Below are positions 1-8,266 of a stretch of DNA of 61,650 nt, piece after piece (the stretch's first letter is position 1; the number at the start of each line of letters is the position of its first letter). The notes under the pieces were generated by a model, which was given only the letters and a program-made list of their open reading frames with translations, was not told where the DNA came from and did not search any database. The stretch comes from Thermodesulfobacteriota bacterium (GTDB taxonomy: Bacteria > Desulfobacterota > Desulfobacteria > Desulfobacterales > JAUWMJ01): the NCBI GenBank assembly GCA_034189135.1, contig JAXHVO010000098.1, forward strand, positions 1 to 61,650, in the 5' to 3' direction. A program made the translations under genes and the position numbers.

Positions 1-110
1 TTAACGAGTTGCCAATGCAAGTAAATTATGCATTTTCTGGAAAATCTTCGTTTTACTTCTATGCGATTTTACATCGTAAATTCAAACAGTTTTCAATTGT
101 CGTTCAGACA

Positions 111-1331
111 CTAATTAAAGAAACTTTCAATGGCATTGAACTGGTGAGTGGCCAGGCGTATCACAGAATCAAAACAGCTCGGTGAAATGCCGAGGCGGCC
201 AAACGCCTGGTGGTCAAAATTTGGAACAAATCTTTCCCCACTGGTTCCAATTTCCAGGCTGTGGGCAATAATATCCGCCAGGTGAACAATGGTCGCATGT
301 GCCTGGTTATTTGCACCTGAGGGATTGTGATGATAGAATACATTGTTTCCAATGGAAAGGGGAATCTTCCATTTTTTTAATAAATCTTTGCCGATATCTG
401 TGTGTTTGCAGCCAAGGCCTTTCTTTTCTTGCGTATGAAGAAGTTCTTTTGAACTTTCAGCTCTGAATAATATTTGTTTAAACGGTTCAGGGTAATATTT
501 ATAAAGTACCAGCCTGCCAATATCATGCAGGAGTCCTGATACAAACAACTGTTCTGTTTGAGTTATATTTTTATATGCACATAAAACTCTGGAAATGATC
601 GCGCATATCAGACTGTGTTTTAAAAAAAGATGCATGTCAATCATGTCTTGAGGAATATCTTTAAAAATAGAAATAACGCTGATTCCTAATGCAAGACCCG
701 ATATTTCCTGGGTCCCGATGAGTGTTACCGCCCGCGAAATGGTATCTACTCGGGTGGGAAAGGCATAGACTGGCGAATTGACTATTTTCAGCAGGATTGC
801 TGTCAGGCTGGGGCTTTTGCTAACGACCCGGGCAATGTCGTCGGCAGAGGCCAAAGGGTTTGCAATAATTTCATTTAGCTCAAATACTGTTGAGGGGATC
901 TCTGGAAGTTTAATTTTTTGGTAAGCAATATTATTACGCAGGTCAGTTATTAATTTTTCTTTAGCATCCGCTATTATCCCCATTTTTTTCTTTTCGGATA
1001 TATAGGTATCTTGCTGAATCTTATATAAAACAGATAAGCGGAAAAGTTCTTGCATGGCCGGATGTTGAAGATCGACATGGCGGAATAGATGTTGTGTCCT
1101 TTTTTTTAATGTGTCCAGTGCTTCCGAGTCAATTTCCTTTGCGGGGGTCTCTGCAAAATCCGGTTCATCTGCCACTACCTTTACCTCGGCGATTCCCCAC
1201 ATTTTTAATATTCTAACATGCTTTGATTGTATTTTCAGGTTTTTTGCCAAAAGAAGTCTTGTGTTCAGATCTCTAACATCTTCTGCCAGCACCATATTTT
1301 CTTTTAAGCGATTTACGGGAATGGTACCCAT
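111..1331 (-). CDS. HDOD domain signalling protein
   Basis: A 406-residue cytoplasmic protein without signal peptide or membrane segment. Residues about 140-340 match the HDOD fold, an HD-related hydrolase-like domain that usually acts as a non-catalytic signalling platform. The landmarks are an LPEIPST entry, an IVNSPVYAF segment and a late GLLHDIGR motif. The first ~90 residues resemble the short N-terminal domain that precedes HD-GYP or HDOD modules (VNRLKENMVLAEDVRD). The ATG start has a modest AAGG upstream. It stands alone, with a 415-bp gap behind its start, so its partner is unknown. A role in c-di-GMP, chemotaxis or stress signalling is inference from the family. Confidence 0.85.
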   Translation of the reverse strand: MGTIPVNRLKENMVLAEDVRDLNTRLLLAKNLKIQSKHVRILKMWGIAEVKVVADEPDFAETPAKEIDSEALDTLKKRTQHLFRHVDLQHPAMQELFRLSVLYKIQQDTYISEKKKMGIIADAKEKLITDLRNNIAYQKIKLPEIPSTVFELNEIIANPLASADDIARVVSKSPSLTAILLKIVNSPVYAFPTRVDTISRAVTLIGTQEISGLALGISVISIFKDIPQDMIDMHLFLKHSLICAIISRVLCAYKNITQTEQLFVSGLLHDIGRLVLYKYYPEPFKQILFRAESSKELLHTQEKKGLGCKHTDIGKDLLKKWKIPLSIGNNVFYHHNPSGANNQAHATIVHLADIIAHSLEIGTSGERFVPNFDHQAFGRLGISPSCFDSVIRLATHQFNAIESFFN

Positions 1332-1746
1332 TTTTTTACCTTAAGTATGATCGATTGATTAATAGAATAGAACAGCTGCCTTTCCTCTTACTGCATGCAA
1401 GTTTCATACCGAGCAAACTGATAACATAACCTGCTGATATGACATATAATAATCAACTAAAAAGAGTCATTTGTCAAAAATAGTGGCAGTTCGATCAGCC
1501 AAACGTCAAGAAATTGTCGTTTTTGGATGTTTTAAAACGCTTTGCTGCCGTACGTTCATTTCCAGATAAGATGGTCAATTCGGGTACCGGGCAAACAGGC
1601 CATTTCCCGGACGAACCTCAGGTTTCATGCATTGTTGTGCCCAGTCGGGCATTAAAATTTATAAAAGGCGATATAAACAATTATTGAAAAAGAAGAAGTG
1701 ATTGAAAATGATAACGCAGAATATGACACCATAGACAGTCGGTGAT
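1332..1746. other. Gene-free stretch upstream of the HDOD gene
   Basis: About 415 bp with no convincing gene on either strand. It probably holds the promoter of the HDOD gene, which reads leftward, and the 3' region of the FHA gene. A coding-like run of acidic codons near 1680-1743 on the plus strand is closed upstream by a stop and has no start, so it may be a gene remnant. I saw no riboswitch, strong palindrome or terminator. Confidence 0.5.
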
Positions 1747-2130
1747 TCATTGTTTTTGCTTTTTAAGCATTTTCATATGCTTTTCAGTGGTAAGCTTCAT
1801 GGTATCATTCTTGACATAGTGGTTGGTATGGATATCCTCTTTTTTGGCAGTTTGAATTTCAAGCGCGTGTTTCCCAATAATAATAATATCGTTATTCTTT
1901 AAATCCTTTTTGGTAATCCTGACTTTATTAAGGTAGGTGCCGTTGGTACTGTTTAAATCTTCAATATAATATGCACCGCTCTGTTCAACAATCCTTGCAT
2001 GAAGCTTGGAAACCGCCAAATTTTCAATAACGATATCATTTTCTGCACTTCTGCCGATCGTTATTTCATTTTTTTCGGACTCAATGGTCTTGAGAACTTT
2101 TTCATTAAATTTTAGCGATATTGACAGCAT
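1747..2130 (-). CDS. FHA domain protein
   Basis: A 127-residue protein that is almost entirely one forkhead-associated domain, the fold that binds phosphothreonine peptides. The hallmarks are present in order: ITIGRSAEND (Gly-Arg pair), SKLHARI (Ser and His of the binding loop) and DLNSTNGTYLN (Asn-Gly turn). The last ~30 residues are a basic, lysine-rich tail. A strong GGAGGT site 5 bp before the ATG supports the start. No Ser/Thr kinase is encoded in the window, so its phosphoprotein partner lies elsewhere. Confidence 0.9.
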   Translation of the reverse strand: MLSISLKFNEKVLKTIESEKNEITIGRSAENDIVIENLAVSKLHARIVEQSGAYYIEDLNSTNGTYLNKVRITKKDLKNNDIIIIGKHALEIQTAKKEDIHTNHYVKNDTMKLTTEKHMKMLKKQKQ

Positions 2131-2404
2131 GACGTACCTCCTGATGTATGGTGATTATTTTAACCCAGTCCAGATAGAATTGTCAATCCAAACCGCATAC
2201 AAGCCGCTCAATACCCATTTCTTTTACAAAAAAATAAACTGATCGGGGAATTTTAAAACGTTTAATCACATGAATCCATTGGCCTGACGAAAATATCTGA
2301 CCGATAAGCCAAGAGCTTGAAATGGGGGTGGACAGTGACAGAATTCAGGGGTACAACACCTGAGTAGTAATAAAAAAGTGGCTGGTTATGATGGAGATGT
2401 CAGG

Positions 2405-2447
2405 CCCTTTCCTGCACGAGATTAAAATGGCTTCGGGCAGGAAAGGG
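2405..2447. terminator. GC-rich hairpin beyond the OmpA-like gene
   Basis: An 11-bp perfect stem (CCCTTTCCTGC pairing with GCAGGAAAGGG) encloses a 21-base loop. It lies 22 bases beyond the stop of the OmpA-like gene. The T-run (GGTTTTTC) follows the hairpin in the plus direction, while the gene ends in the minus direction. It could be an end-of-transcript hairpin or a plus-strand terminator. Confidence 0.4.
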
Positions 2448-2468
2448 GGTTTTTCAATATATATGAAT

Positions 2469-3221
2469 TTATTTTGAACGGGAAAGGATGATTTCTATTC
2501 TTCTATTCTGGCTGCGTCCCTCTTCATCATCATTAGACGCTACAGGTTTAAAGTAACTGAAGCCGATGGCTGACAGTCTTTCAGGCGCTATACTGCCTTT
2601 TTCCTGAAGGAAACGTACCACGGTTGAAGCTCTGGCAGTTGACAATTCCCAGTTGCTGGGAAATTTACTCTTAAGCGCCGCTCCCACCCCGACATTATCC
2701 GTGTGACCTTCAACCAGTATATTATGATCCTCATCTTCTACGATTGATTCGGCAAAAGTAAGCAGAATTTCTTTTCCCTTTTGGTTGATTTTGGTGCTTC
2801 CGGAGTTGAAAAGTATCTTATCAATAAAAGTTAGCTTTAGTTTGCCCTCTATTTCTTCAATTTTTACCTGCTGATTTGCTATCTGCTCTTTTAGGCTTAC
2901 TTCAATTTTATTTTTCGTGTCTTCAAGATGTGAAATGACCTTTGTCTTTTCTTCTACCAGTGCTTTTTCTTTTTGAAGTTTTAAATTTAAATCCCTGCTT
3001 GTTTGCACAAGATTTTGCTTTTCGTTTTCCAAGGCACTATGTTGGTTTTCCAGAGCCTTGTGTTTATCCTGCAGATCGGCCAGGTTCTTTTGGTTTTGTT
3101 CAAGCTTTTGTTGAGTATTTTGCAAGTCGGTTTCAAGTTCCAGATATTTGCCTTTTGAAACGCATGATAAAAACAACAGGCAAACAAAACACGAAATGTA
3201 AAATAAACGATTTTTTGACAT
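2469..3221 (-). CDS. OmpA-family peptidoglycan-binding lipoprotein with coiled coil
   Basis: A 250-residue envelope protein. The N-terminus is a lipoprotein signal (hydrophobic stretch ending LFLSC, Cys about 20). Residues about 25-120 form a charged, Gln/Glu/Lys-rich coiled coil. Residues about 130-250 form an OmpA C-terminal domain with the peptidoglycan-binding signature ILVEGHTDNVG and the late RSQNRRIEI. Such proteins tie the outer membrane or a periplasmic assembly to the cell wall. AGGAGA lies upstream of the ATG. Its neighbours do not form a Tol-Pal operon, so calling it Pal would be unjustified. Confidence 0.88.
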   Translation of the reverse strand: MSKNRLFYISCFVCLLFLSCVSKGKYLELETDLQNTQQKLEQNQKNLADLQDKHKALENQHSALENEKQNLVQTSRDLNLKLQKEKALVEEKTKVISHLEDTKNKIEVSLKEQIANQQVKIEEIEGKLKLTFIDKILFNSGSTKINQKGKEILLTFAESIVEDEDHNILVEGHTDNVGVGAALKSKFPSNWELSTARASTVVRFLQEKGSIAPERLSAIGFSYFKPVASNDDEEGRSQNRRIEIILSRSK

Positions 3222-3538
3222 GATAATTTCTCCTTTTTTAAGTTGTTTTACTACCCCTTTGCCCTAGTGGCATTAATTTATCTAGGTTTCCTTTTTAGCC
3301 CTAATGCCTTGTTAAAGCAGGGAGATAAACCCAACGGGAAGTTGCCTAATTTTTAAAAATATCACAAGGATATTGAACCTATAATACCTAGCAAAAATTG
3401 TTCCATAATAATTCTTTAATAAATATTAAAATGAATTCAAACAGTTAAGTTATATTGAATATATTAAACACCCACCCTAGGCAAAAATATGTCTAATTTA
3501 GTGCAAACATCCAGTACGTTTATGTGCAGTAAAAAGTA
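3222..3538. other. AT-rich intergenic region
   Basis: About 317 bp between the OmpA-like gene (start at 3221) and the TPR gene (stop at 3539), both leftward. It must hold the promoter of the OmpA-like gene. A GGGCAAAGGGG string on the minus strand recalls part of a c-di-GMP riboswitch, but the rest of that consensus is absent. I saw nothing else in it. Confidence 0.4.
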
Positions 3539-4414
3539 CTAATATTTGTTTATGCGTTTTTTATAACCTTTTGCTTTAAGCCATCTCTTTGCATTTCCAC
3601 TGCCAAGTTTGGCTGCCTTTTTTATATCCTTTAATCCCTTCTTTTTCTTTCCCATCTTTCTATAGGACAGGCCCCTTTGGAAATAAGCGTTTTTTGCTCT
3701 GGGCTTTATATTGATCGTTGCAGAAAAATCCTTTATTGCATTATGATATTGCTTTATTTTCATGTAAGCGATACCCCTTTGAAAGAAATGCATATACTTT
3801 GGATTTTGTTCTATCGACGTATCAAAAGCTGATATTGCTTTCTTATATTTACCCCGGTTAAGGAGATCCAGTCCGGTTTCAAATGATTCCCAGGAATTGA
3901 TAATTTTAGCTGATTTGGTGAAATCACGGTTGATGATTATTAAGTTTTCCTGAACTCTGGCCAATTCCTTTTTCAATTCCTGAATTTTTTCTATTGATTT
4001 GTCATTAATTGTCTCCAGCTGTTTTATTTTTTCTTCACCTTTACCCGCTCGTTTTAGTTCATTAATGGCTTTGGCAACACCGTTCGGATCGGCTTCAATT
4101 CTCGCGGTAAGAGAATATGTTTTCCCATTCCATTTCTCCCGCAAAATTTCTGTTTTAACAATTCCTGCGCTCAAGGTGACAATCTCGTCCTTTGTTAGCT
4201 GATGATTCACAATTTCTGTTTTGGCTTCAAGATATGTACCCAGCCTTTCCAATAACAACCTTTTGACTTGCAATAATGAAATGGCTCGACAGGTAATTTT
4301 ACTGTCTGCTTCGCTTGCATCATAAATATATTCTTCTTCAAAAGATAATATGCTTGCTTGGGTCACTACCGGAAAGAGAAAAATACATAAGTAAACCAGT
4401 AGATATTTTTTCAT
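3539..4414 (-). CDS. Exported tetratricopeptide-repeat protein
   Basis: A 291-residue protein with a cleavable-type signal peptide (MKKYLLVYLCIFLFPVVTQA). Residues about 25-115 contain a conserved-looking periplasmic segment with no assignment. Residues 120-165 are predicted coiled coil. Residues about 175-280 hold at least three TPR units (LLNRGKYKKAISAFDTSI; RGIAYMKIKQYHNAIKDF; RGLSYRKMGKKKKGLKDI) that end in a basic tail. TPRs are protein-binding scaffolds. AAGGAGGT before the ATG supports the start. The specific partner cannot be read from the sequence. Confidence 0.85.
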   Translation of the reverse strand: MKKYLLVYLCIFLFPVVTQASILSFEEEYIYDASEADSKITCRAISLLQVKRLLLERLGTYLEAKTEIVNHQLTKDEIVTLSAGIVKTEILREKWNGKTYSLTARIEADPNGVAKAINELKRAGKGEEKIKQLETINDKSIEKIQELKKELARVQENLIIINRDFTKSAKIINSWESFETGLDLLNRGKYKKAISAFDTSIEQNPKYMHFFQRGIAYMKIKQYHNAIKDFSATINIKPRAKNAYFQRGLSYRKMGKKKKGLKDIKKAAKLGSGNAKRWLKAKGYKKRINKY

Positions 4415-4493
4415 CTGGAACCTCCTTGAGGGGGAAAAATCATGTTATATTAAGTTATGGATGTAAGTGGGTTGTTTAGACTTCAGGTGGCAA

Positions 4494-5252
4494 TCAAAGC
4501 AAATGGGCAAAATCGTTTTTTATCACATCCAGCAATTCTTCACCTATGGCGAGCCCAATATCTATAAACTGTGGGCCATATTTTTTTCCAGTCTTTGTCC
4601 GGAAGGTGGTTTTTATTTTAGCAAGCCCATCCATTCCTTTTGGATAGCGGTCAATAAATGTAGAGAGAGGGGGGTTGTAAAACAGTACCATATCCCAGAC
4701 CGTATCCATAAAGTTATCCGGTCCCCACCTGAATTTATCCGCATCATACAAGCAGTCGGAGACAAGCGCACCATCAACGGTGTTTATGGCGGTATTTATT
4801 TTAAAGGCTTCATGATTATATATGGCATTGCATATATCATTCACCTCATCCGGCGAAACCGGATAGGTTTGAAGTAATTCCCTGGCAAAGATCGCTCCCT
4901 GTATGGCGTGATCTTTTCGTTTCCGCTTTATATCATGAAGGAGGCCGGCACATTGAACGATACACACTTTGCGGCGGATAAAATCTTCAGAATATTTTTC
5001 CAAAGCACCCTCAATGATCATCAAAACTCCGGAATCATGGGCGACCTTAATTGAATGTTTCATTCCATGACCAAAATCATCTTCAATATTCTCAGCGACA
5101 TATGATTTCAGCCTGGTAATCAATGGGTCGGTCTTAAAATAATGGCGGGACAATTCGATTTCTCCGGTAAAATCTTTGTAAAAGTCCGGAGTTGGAAAAC
5201 AGGAAACAATTTGACGGGCTCGTTTGCGAATACGAGCGTAGATAGGCACCAT
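4494..5252 (-). CDS. HD domain metal-dependent phosphohydrolase-like protein
   Basis: A 252-residue soluble protein with an HD-superfamily domain. The visible metal ligands are GHGMKHSIKVA (first His), LLHDIKRKRKDHAIQGA (HD pair, then His) and IYNHEAF (later His). The family hydrolyses phosphate esters of nucleotides or second messengers, but the substrate cannot be predicted here. The start has only a weak ribosome site. The gene lies 36 bp downstream of the NTF2-like gene and may be cotranscribed with it. Confidence 0.8.
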   Translation of the reverse strand: MVPIYARIRKRARQIVSCFPTPDFYKDFTGEIELSRHYFKTDPLITRLKSYVAENIEDDFGHGMKHSIKVAHDSGVLMIIEGALEKYSEDFIRRKVCIVQCAGLLHDIKRKRKDHAIQGAIFARELLQTYPVSPDEVNDICNAIYNHEAFKINTAINTVDGALVSDCLYDADKFRWGPDNFMDTVWDMVLFYNPPLSTFIDRYPKGMDGLAKIKTTFRTKTGKKYGPQFIDIGLAIGEELLDVIKNDFAHLL

Positions 5253-5288
5253 CTCTATGTGTCATTTATTTTAATCAAAGATAAAAAA

Positions 5289-5774
5289 CTATACCGGGAG
5301 TGAAAAAGCTTTGCCGCATACTTTCCATACGCCATCTTCTTTTATGATATTTAACGTCTCATCGACTTCATAGGTTTCGCCAATAAAGAATAATTTACCC
5401 ACAATGGTAAAAACCGGGTTTATTAAACGCTTTCTTTCACAGGTGATTCTTATTTTAGCCTCTGACTCATCTTGGCTTACGATTTCGGTTTTTACGTGGT
5501 ACAACCTGCTTCTCATATAACTTAGCTTAAAACCAAGCAACTGGGCCTCTTGGGCAACCTGATTGATATATTTTTCCACAATATTTTCTTCTTCCATAAG
5601 TTCATTACAGATATATTCTGACATGGAGGCATCAAGGCTGAAATATGCTTTGGTAAATTCAACAGCCGTTTTGCCGGGAGTACTACTTTGGTCTGCCATA
5701 CCCAGTATGAGTTGCAGGATTATTCCGAAAAACACCACCAGTATTACCCCTGTGATTCTGTTGTCTTTGGCCAT
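5289..5774 (-). CDS. Membrane-anchored NTF2/DUF4878-like protein
   Basis: A 161-residue protein with one N-terminal membrane segment (residues about 8-26, ITGVILVVFFGIILQLILGM) and a periplasmic remainder. The layout of a helical part (AVEFTKAYFSLDASMSEYICNELM) followed by beta strands ending in DGVWKVCG resembles the NTF2-like fold of DUF4878-type lipoproteins. This is inference from pattern only. GGAGGAAGG upstream supports the start. The function is unknown. Confidence 0.6.
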   Translation of the reverse strand: MAKDNRITGVILVVFFGIILQLILGMADQSSTPGKTAVEFTKAYFSLDASMSEYICNELMEEENIVEKYINQVAQEAQLLGFKLSYMRSRLYHVKTEIVSQDESEAKIRITCERKRLINPVFTIVGKLFFIGETYEVDETLNIIKEDGVWKVCGKAFSLPV

Positions 5775-6425
5775 CTATCCTTCCTCCTTTTAAAATCGGG
5801 TTCTGCATTACTCTTTAAGTCTTTGAGACCATTGCCAAACATCGCTTTTTTAAAGGTCTCTTTTTTACAAATGGTAAGGAAAAAAGCAACTGTGAAAATG
5901 CATAAATAGCATGGAAAAATATTTTAGACAAGGCCTTTTTCCGGTCTGAATTGCAGTTCAGACACCACAGCCGCGTATGTTGGCACGAAAGTGGTGGATT
6001 GGACCTTTGGGCAGATACGTAAACTTGTTTTCCCGCGGCCGACTTGATCATCAAACGGGTAGTACCGTAATCGGCCAGCACCGGCAAGTACTTCAGGTGT
6101 AAAAGAATGCTACACATACTGTTACGTATTGCATCAATTGCTTAACTTATTGATATTAAATAAATTATTGCTAAATCATTCTCTTCTGTTCTCCATGAGT
6201 GTAGCGATTTTAATCATATTTGTTTTTTTACCAGAAGCACGTTGAGAAACAACAGTATTCCCTTAATTTGTAAATTCAATAAAATCAACAGGATAAAGAT
6301 TTGTCAATGTAAATCGTCGCTGTTGGTATCATGATTGCAATTAAATCAAAGCAAACAGACTGCCAATTTAAAAAGCGTGTTGGAAATTTAATCTTCGGTA
6401 AAAAGAAGGAAGGGAGGTATGTAAA
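5775..6425. other. Gene-poor 650-bp region with a sigma-54 promoter at its right end
   Basis: Between the NTF2-like gene and the Cys-rich gene at 6426. It contains a GAGACC/GGTCTC inverted repeat followed by six T (5825-5866) and a perfect 7-bp hairpin, GTCTGAA/TTCAGAC, at 5944-5963. An open reading stretch of 100 codons lies on the minus strand at 5815-6117 and has no recognisable product or ribosome site. The right part is AT-rich and carries the sigma-54 promoter reported separately. Confidence 0.5.
6323..6340 (+). promoter_or_regulatory. Sigma-54 (-24/-12) promoter
   Basis: TTGGTATCATGATTGCAA matches the RpoN consensus YTGGCAC-N5-TTGCW in spacing: GG at 6325-6326, exactly ten bases, then GC at 6337-6338. 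The -12 element (TTGCA) is perfect and the -24 element has TTGG followed by two mismatches. Transcription would start near 6350, about 75 bp before the Cys-rich gene. A sigma-54 activator with a GAFTGA loop is encoded 2 kb away at 8267-9613 and is the obvious candidate regulator (inference). Confidence 0.65.
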
Positions 6426-6650
6426 ATGAGACCTTATATCGAAAACTTAAAAAAGAATTATCATGGAAAATCCCGTCTATGTCTTCATAACATTGTCGGG
6501 CGTACAATTGCTCCTAAAATCTGTATACTGAACTACGAATGCAGTCATTGCGCCTTTGATCAGTGGCTGGATCATCTGGATAATACTGAACGGACTCCAA
6601 TCACTAGAGAAAAAGACAGTTTAAGGGAGGGTCTACTTGCGGCTGCTTAA
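6426..6650 (+). CDS. Small Cys-rich protein related to the N-terminal part of the next gene
   Basis: A 74-residue protein whose residues 3-48 repeat residues about 76-122 of the GcvH-like protein just downstream. Both read WVEYL/PYIENL-KK-YHG-S-R-C-H, then APKIC-LNYEC-HC-FDQ. Four Cys (C-X18-C-X5-C-X2-C) suggest a zinc or iron-sulfur knot. GGGAGGT precedes the ATG, and a sigma-54 promoter lies ~75 bp before it. It looks like a partial duplication kept as a free-standing domain. No function is known to me. Confidence 0.7.
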   Translation: MRPYIENLKKNYHGKSRLCLHNIVGRTIAPKICILNYECSHCAFDQWLDHLDNTERTPITREKDSLREGLLAAA

Positions 6651-6727
6651 AAAGTATTGATCTGTTAAGTACGGTTTAGCATTTTTTTCTGGTTTGAGCC
6701 AGTTAAGGTCAACAAAGGGGGTATGCA

Positions 6728-7669
6728 ATGAAACAAAATACAGAAAGTGAAAAAACAAGAAGAAAAAAGAAGGTGATCGGATTTCAGGTACTGGAAAATG
6801 AATGTATCTGGATGAAGGCAGGAGTGGTCAATTTTCGGATTTGTGATTGCGCCTATGACTGCAACAGCTGTGCCTTTGATAAAGGGATGCGGCGTGCAAT
6901 GGGTTTAAAAGAGAGTTCTGGAGCGGAAAATGAATCACCGGCATGGGTGGAATACTTAAAAAAGAAATATCATGGTTCATCCCGGCCGTGCAGGCACGCC
7001 CTAACAGGACGTATCAATGCCCCGAAAATCTGTACGCTTAACTATGAATGCTACCATTGTTCCTTTGATCAAATGCTGGACGAAAGCGACCTTGTTCATC
7101 TGTCTGATACACCCGGCTACAAGCTGGCGTCGGGTTATAAACTGGCTGACGGTTATTATTACCATATGGGCCACAGCTGGGCACGTTTCGAGCATGGAGG
7201 ACGGGTACGGGTTGGATTTGACGATTTCCTGGTAAAGCTTTTCGGTGCGTTTGGGTCGGTTGGTCTTCCGCCGTTGGGTGGGATTTTGAAACAGAATCAG
7301 GTAGGATGGACAGTCGGACGGGATTCAAATCAGGCTGCGGCCTTATCTCCTGTAACAGGTACGGTTCTAGCCGTAAATCGCAAGGCCGAGGAACATCCTG
7401 AAATTACCCATGAAGATCCTTATCACCAAGGGTGGCTTTTTATGATAGAACCCCATTTTCCCAAAAAGGATTTAAAGGGACTGTATTTTGGAAAAGAAAG
7501 TTTTGAATGGATGGAGCAAGAAGGCCAAAAGTTGATGGGGCTCATGGGGCCTGAATATGAAAAGCTGGCAGCGACAGGTGGTGAACCCATCGGTGACGTA
7601 TTCGGTAATTTTCCGGAAATCGGATGGGAAAAATTGGTGGAAACATTTCTGAGGACAAAGAATATTTAA
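6728..7669 (+). CDS. GcvH-like protein with Cys-rich N-terminus, lacking the lipoyl lysine
   Basis: A 313-residue protein. Residues about 25-60 carry CDCAYDCNSCAFDK and residues about 76-122 a second Cys motif (CRHALTG, then CTLNYECYHCSFDQ). Residues about 155-300 have the biotinyl/lipoyl fold of glycine cleavage H protein (YYYHMGHSWARFE, VRVGFDDF, LSPVTGTVLAVN, DPYHQGWLFMI). In GcvH the lipoate-bearing Lys sits eight residues before the SP of the SPV motif (ESVKAA...SPV). Here that stretch reads GRDSNQAAALSPV with no Lys. It should therefore not carry lipoate and cannot act in glycine cleavage. Related proteins occur in sulfate reducers; their role is unknown to me. It is cotranscribed with the small paralog 77 bp upstream. 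Confidence 0.8.
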   Translation: MKQNTESEKTRRKKKVIGFQVLENECIWMKAGVVNFRICDCAYDCNSCAFDKGMRRAMGLKESSGAENESPAWVEYLKKKYHGSSRPCRHALTGRINAPKICTLNYECYHCSFDQMLDESDLVHLSDTPGYKLASGYKLADGYYYHMGHSWARFEHGGRVRVGFDDFLVKLFGAFGSVGLPPLGGILKQNQVGWTVGRDSNQAAALSPVTGTVLAVNRKAEEHPEITHEDPYHQGWLFMIEPHFPKKDLKGLYFGKESFEWMEQEGQKLMGLMGPEYEKLAATGGEPIGDVFGNFPEIGWEKLVETFLRTKNI

Positions 7670-7692
7670 GCAGGGCAACACCAAATGGGAAG

Positions 7693-8262
7693 TTAATCTA
7701 AAAGGGCATCTTTGAAAAAAGCGGTGCAGTACCTGCAAAAGTAAAGAGGTGTTTCATCCAGCTCCTGGAGCCCTCCTGAAAAATGCATCAGGCAGCGTTT
7801 ATCTTCGCAGTGGAAAAGATTATAAAGGTGGCCCAGTTCATGAAGGGCCACCTTTGCCGCCCGTTCATAAAAAATAGATGAAGCAGGAGCAGAACCGTCT
7901 GGATTTTTTTTTAGCCGGAACAATGACACCAGTGCGCATTTCCCCCCCTGTTTCGCCTCTCCGAAGACATAGGAAAAGATGGGAACAAAAAGATCGACGT
8001 CCACAATGCCGATCACCTTTTCATAACGGTTTAAATCACTTGCTTCAAGGTTCATAAGGATTGTCCCGGCATCATACTGAAGCCGTTTGTCGTCAAAAGC
8101 AAAGGCTGGATTTTTTGCCGGGGGGATCATTTTGGTCGAAAGGTTTAAATAGGCAATCATATTGCCCGCGATCACCTTGGAGACGATTTCAGGTATGTCT
8201 CCGAAGGGTAGGATCCCGACGGGTTTTGTTTTCGAGTCCATAGGAAAGAGCATTCTCCCCAC
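7693..8262 (-). CDS. amzA: Archaemetzincin-type zinc metalloprotease
   Basis: A 189-residue soluble protein with the archaemetzincin zinc site HELGHLYNLFHC (three His ligands, Glu base), then C-X4-C-M and a distal FCRYC. This matches the family pattern HEXXHXXGXXHCX4CXM-X17-CXXC, except that the Gly after the second His is Asn. These are peptidases of unknown natural substrate. The N-terminus (VGILPFGDI) is typical. The start is uncertain: GTG at 8262, ATG at 8253 or ATG at 8241. It follows the sigma-54 regulator by 4 bases and is surely cotranscribed with it, an unusual pairing. Confidence 0.87.
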   Translation of the reverse strand: MGRMLFPMDSKTKPVGILPFGDIPEIVSKVIAGNMIAYLNLSTKMIPPAKNPAFAFDDKRLQYDAGTILMNLEASDLNRYEKVIGIVDVDLFVPIFSYVFGEAKQGGKCALVSLFRLKKNPDGSAPASSIFYERAAKVALHELGHLYNLFHCEDKRCLMHFSGGLQELDETPLYFCRYCTAFFKDALLD

Positions 8263-8266
8263 ACGC

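Noticed and set aside
1-110. Possible 3' end of a gene at the left edge
   Set aside because: No open frame of useful length and no motif can be seen in these 110 bases.
1111-1344. Plus-strand frame opposite the HDOD gene, and many similar antisense frames elsewhere
   Set aside because: They mirror strongly supported genes on the other strand and show no family motif or ribosome site.
3222-3300. GGGCAAAGGGG on the minus strand as a c-di-GMP-I riboswitch
   Set aside because: The GGGACGCAAAGCC and AGC-GGTTACCG parts of the consensus are missing.
5978-5998. TTGGCACG string resembling a -24 sigma-54 element
   Set aside because: The matching -12 GC is absent at the required 10-base spacing.
5815-6117. 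100-codon open frame on the minus strand upstream of the NTF2-like gene
   Set aside because: The first half has fairly natural codon use, but there is no ribosome site, the tail is low-complexity basic sequence, it overlaps palindromes, and no family is recognisable. Conservation data would be needed.
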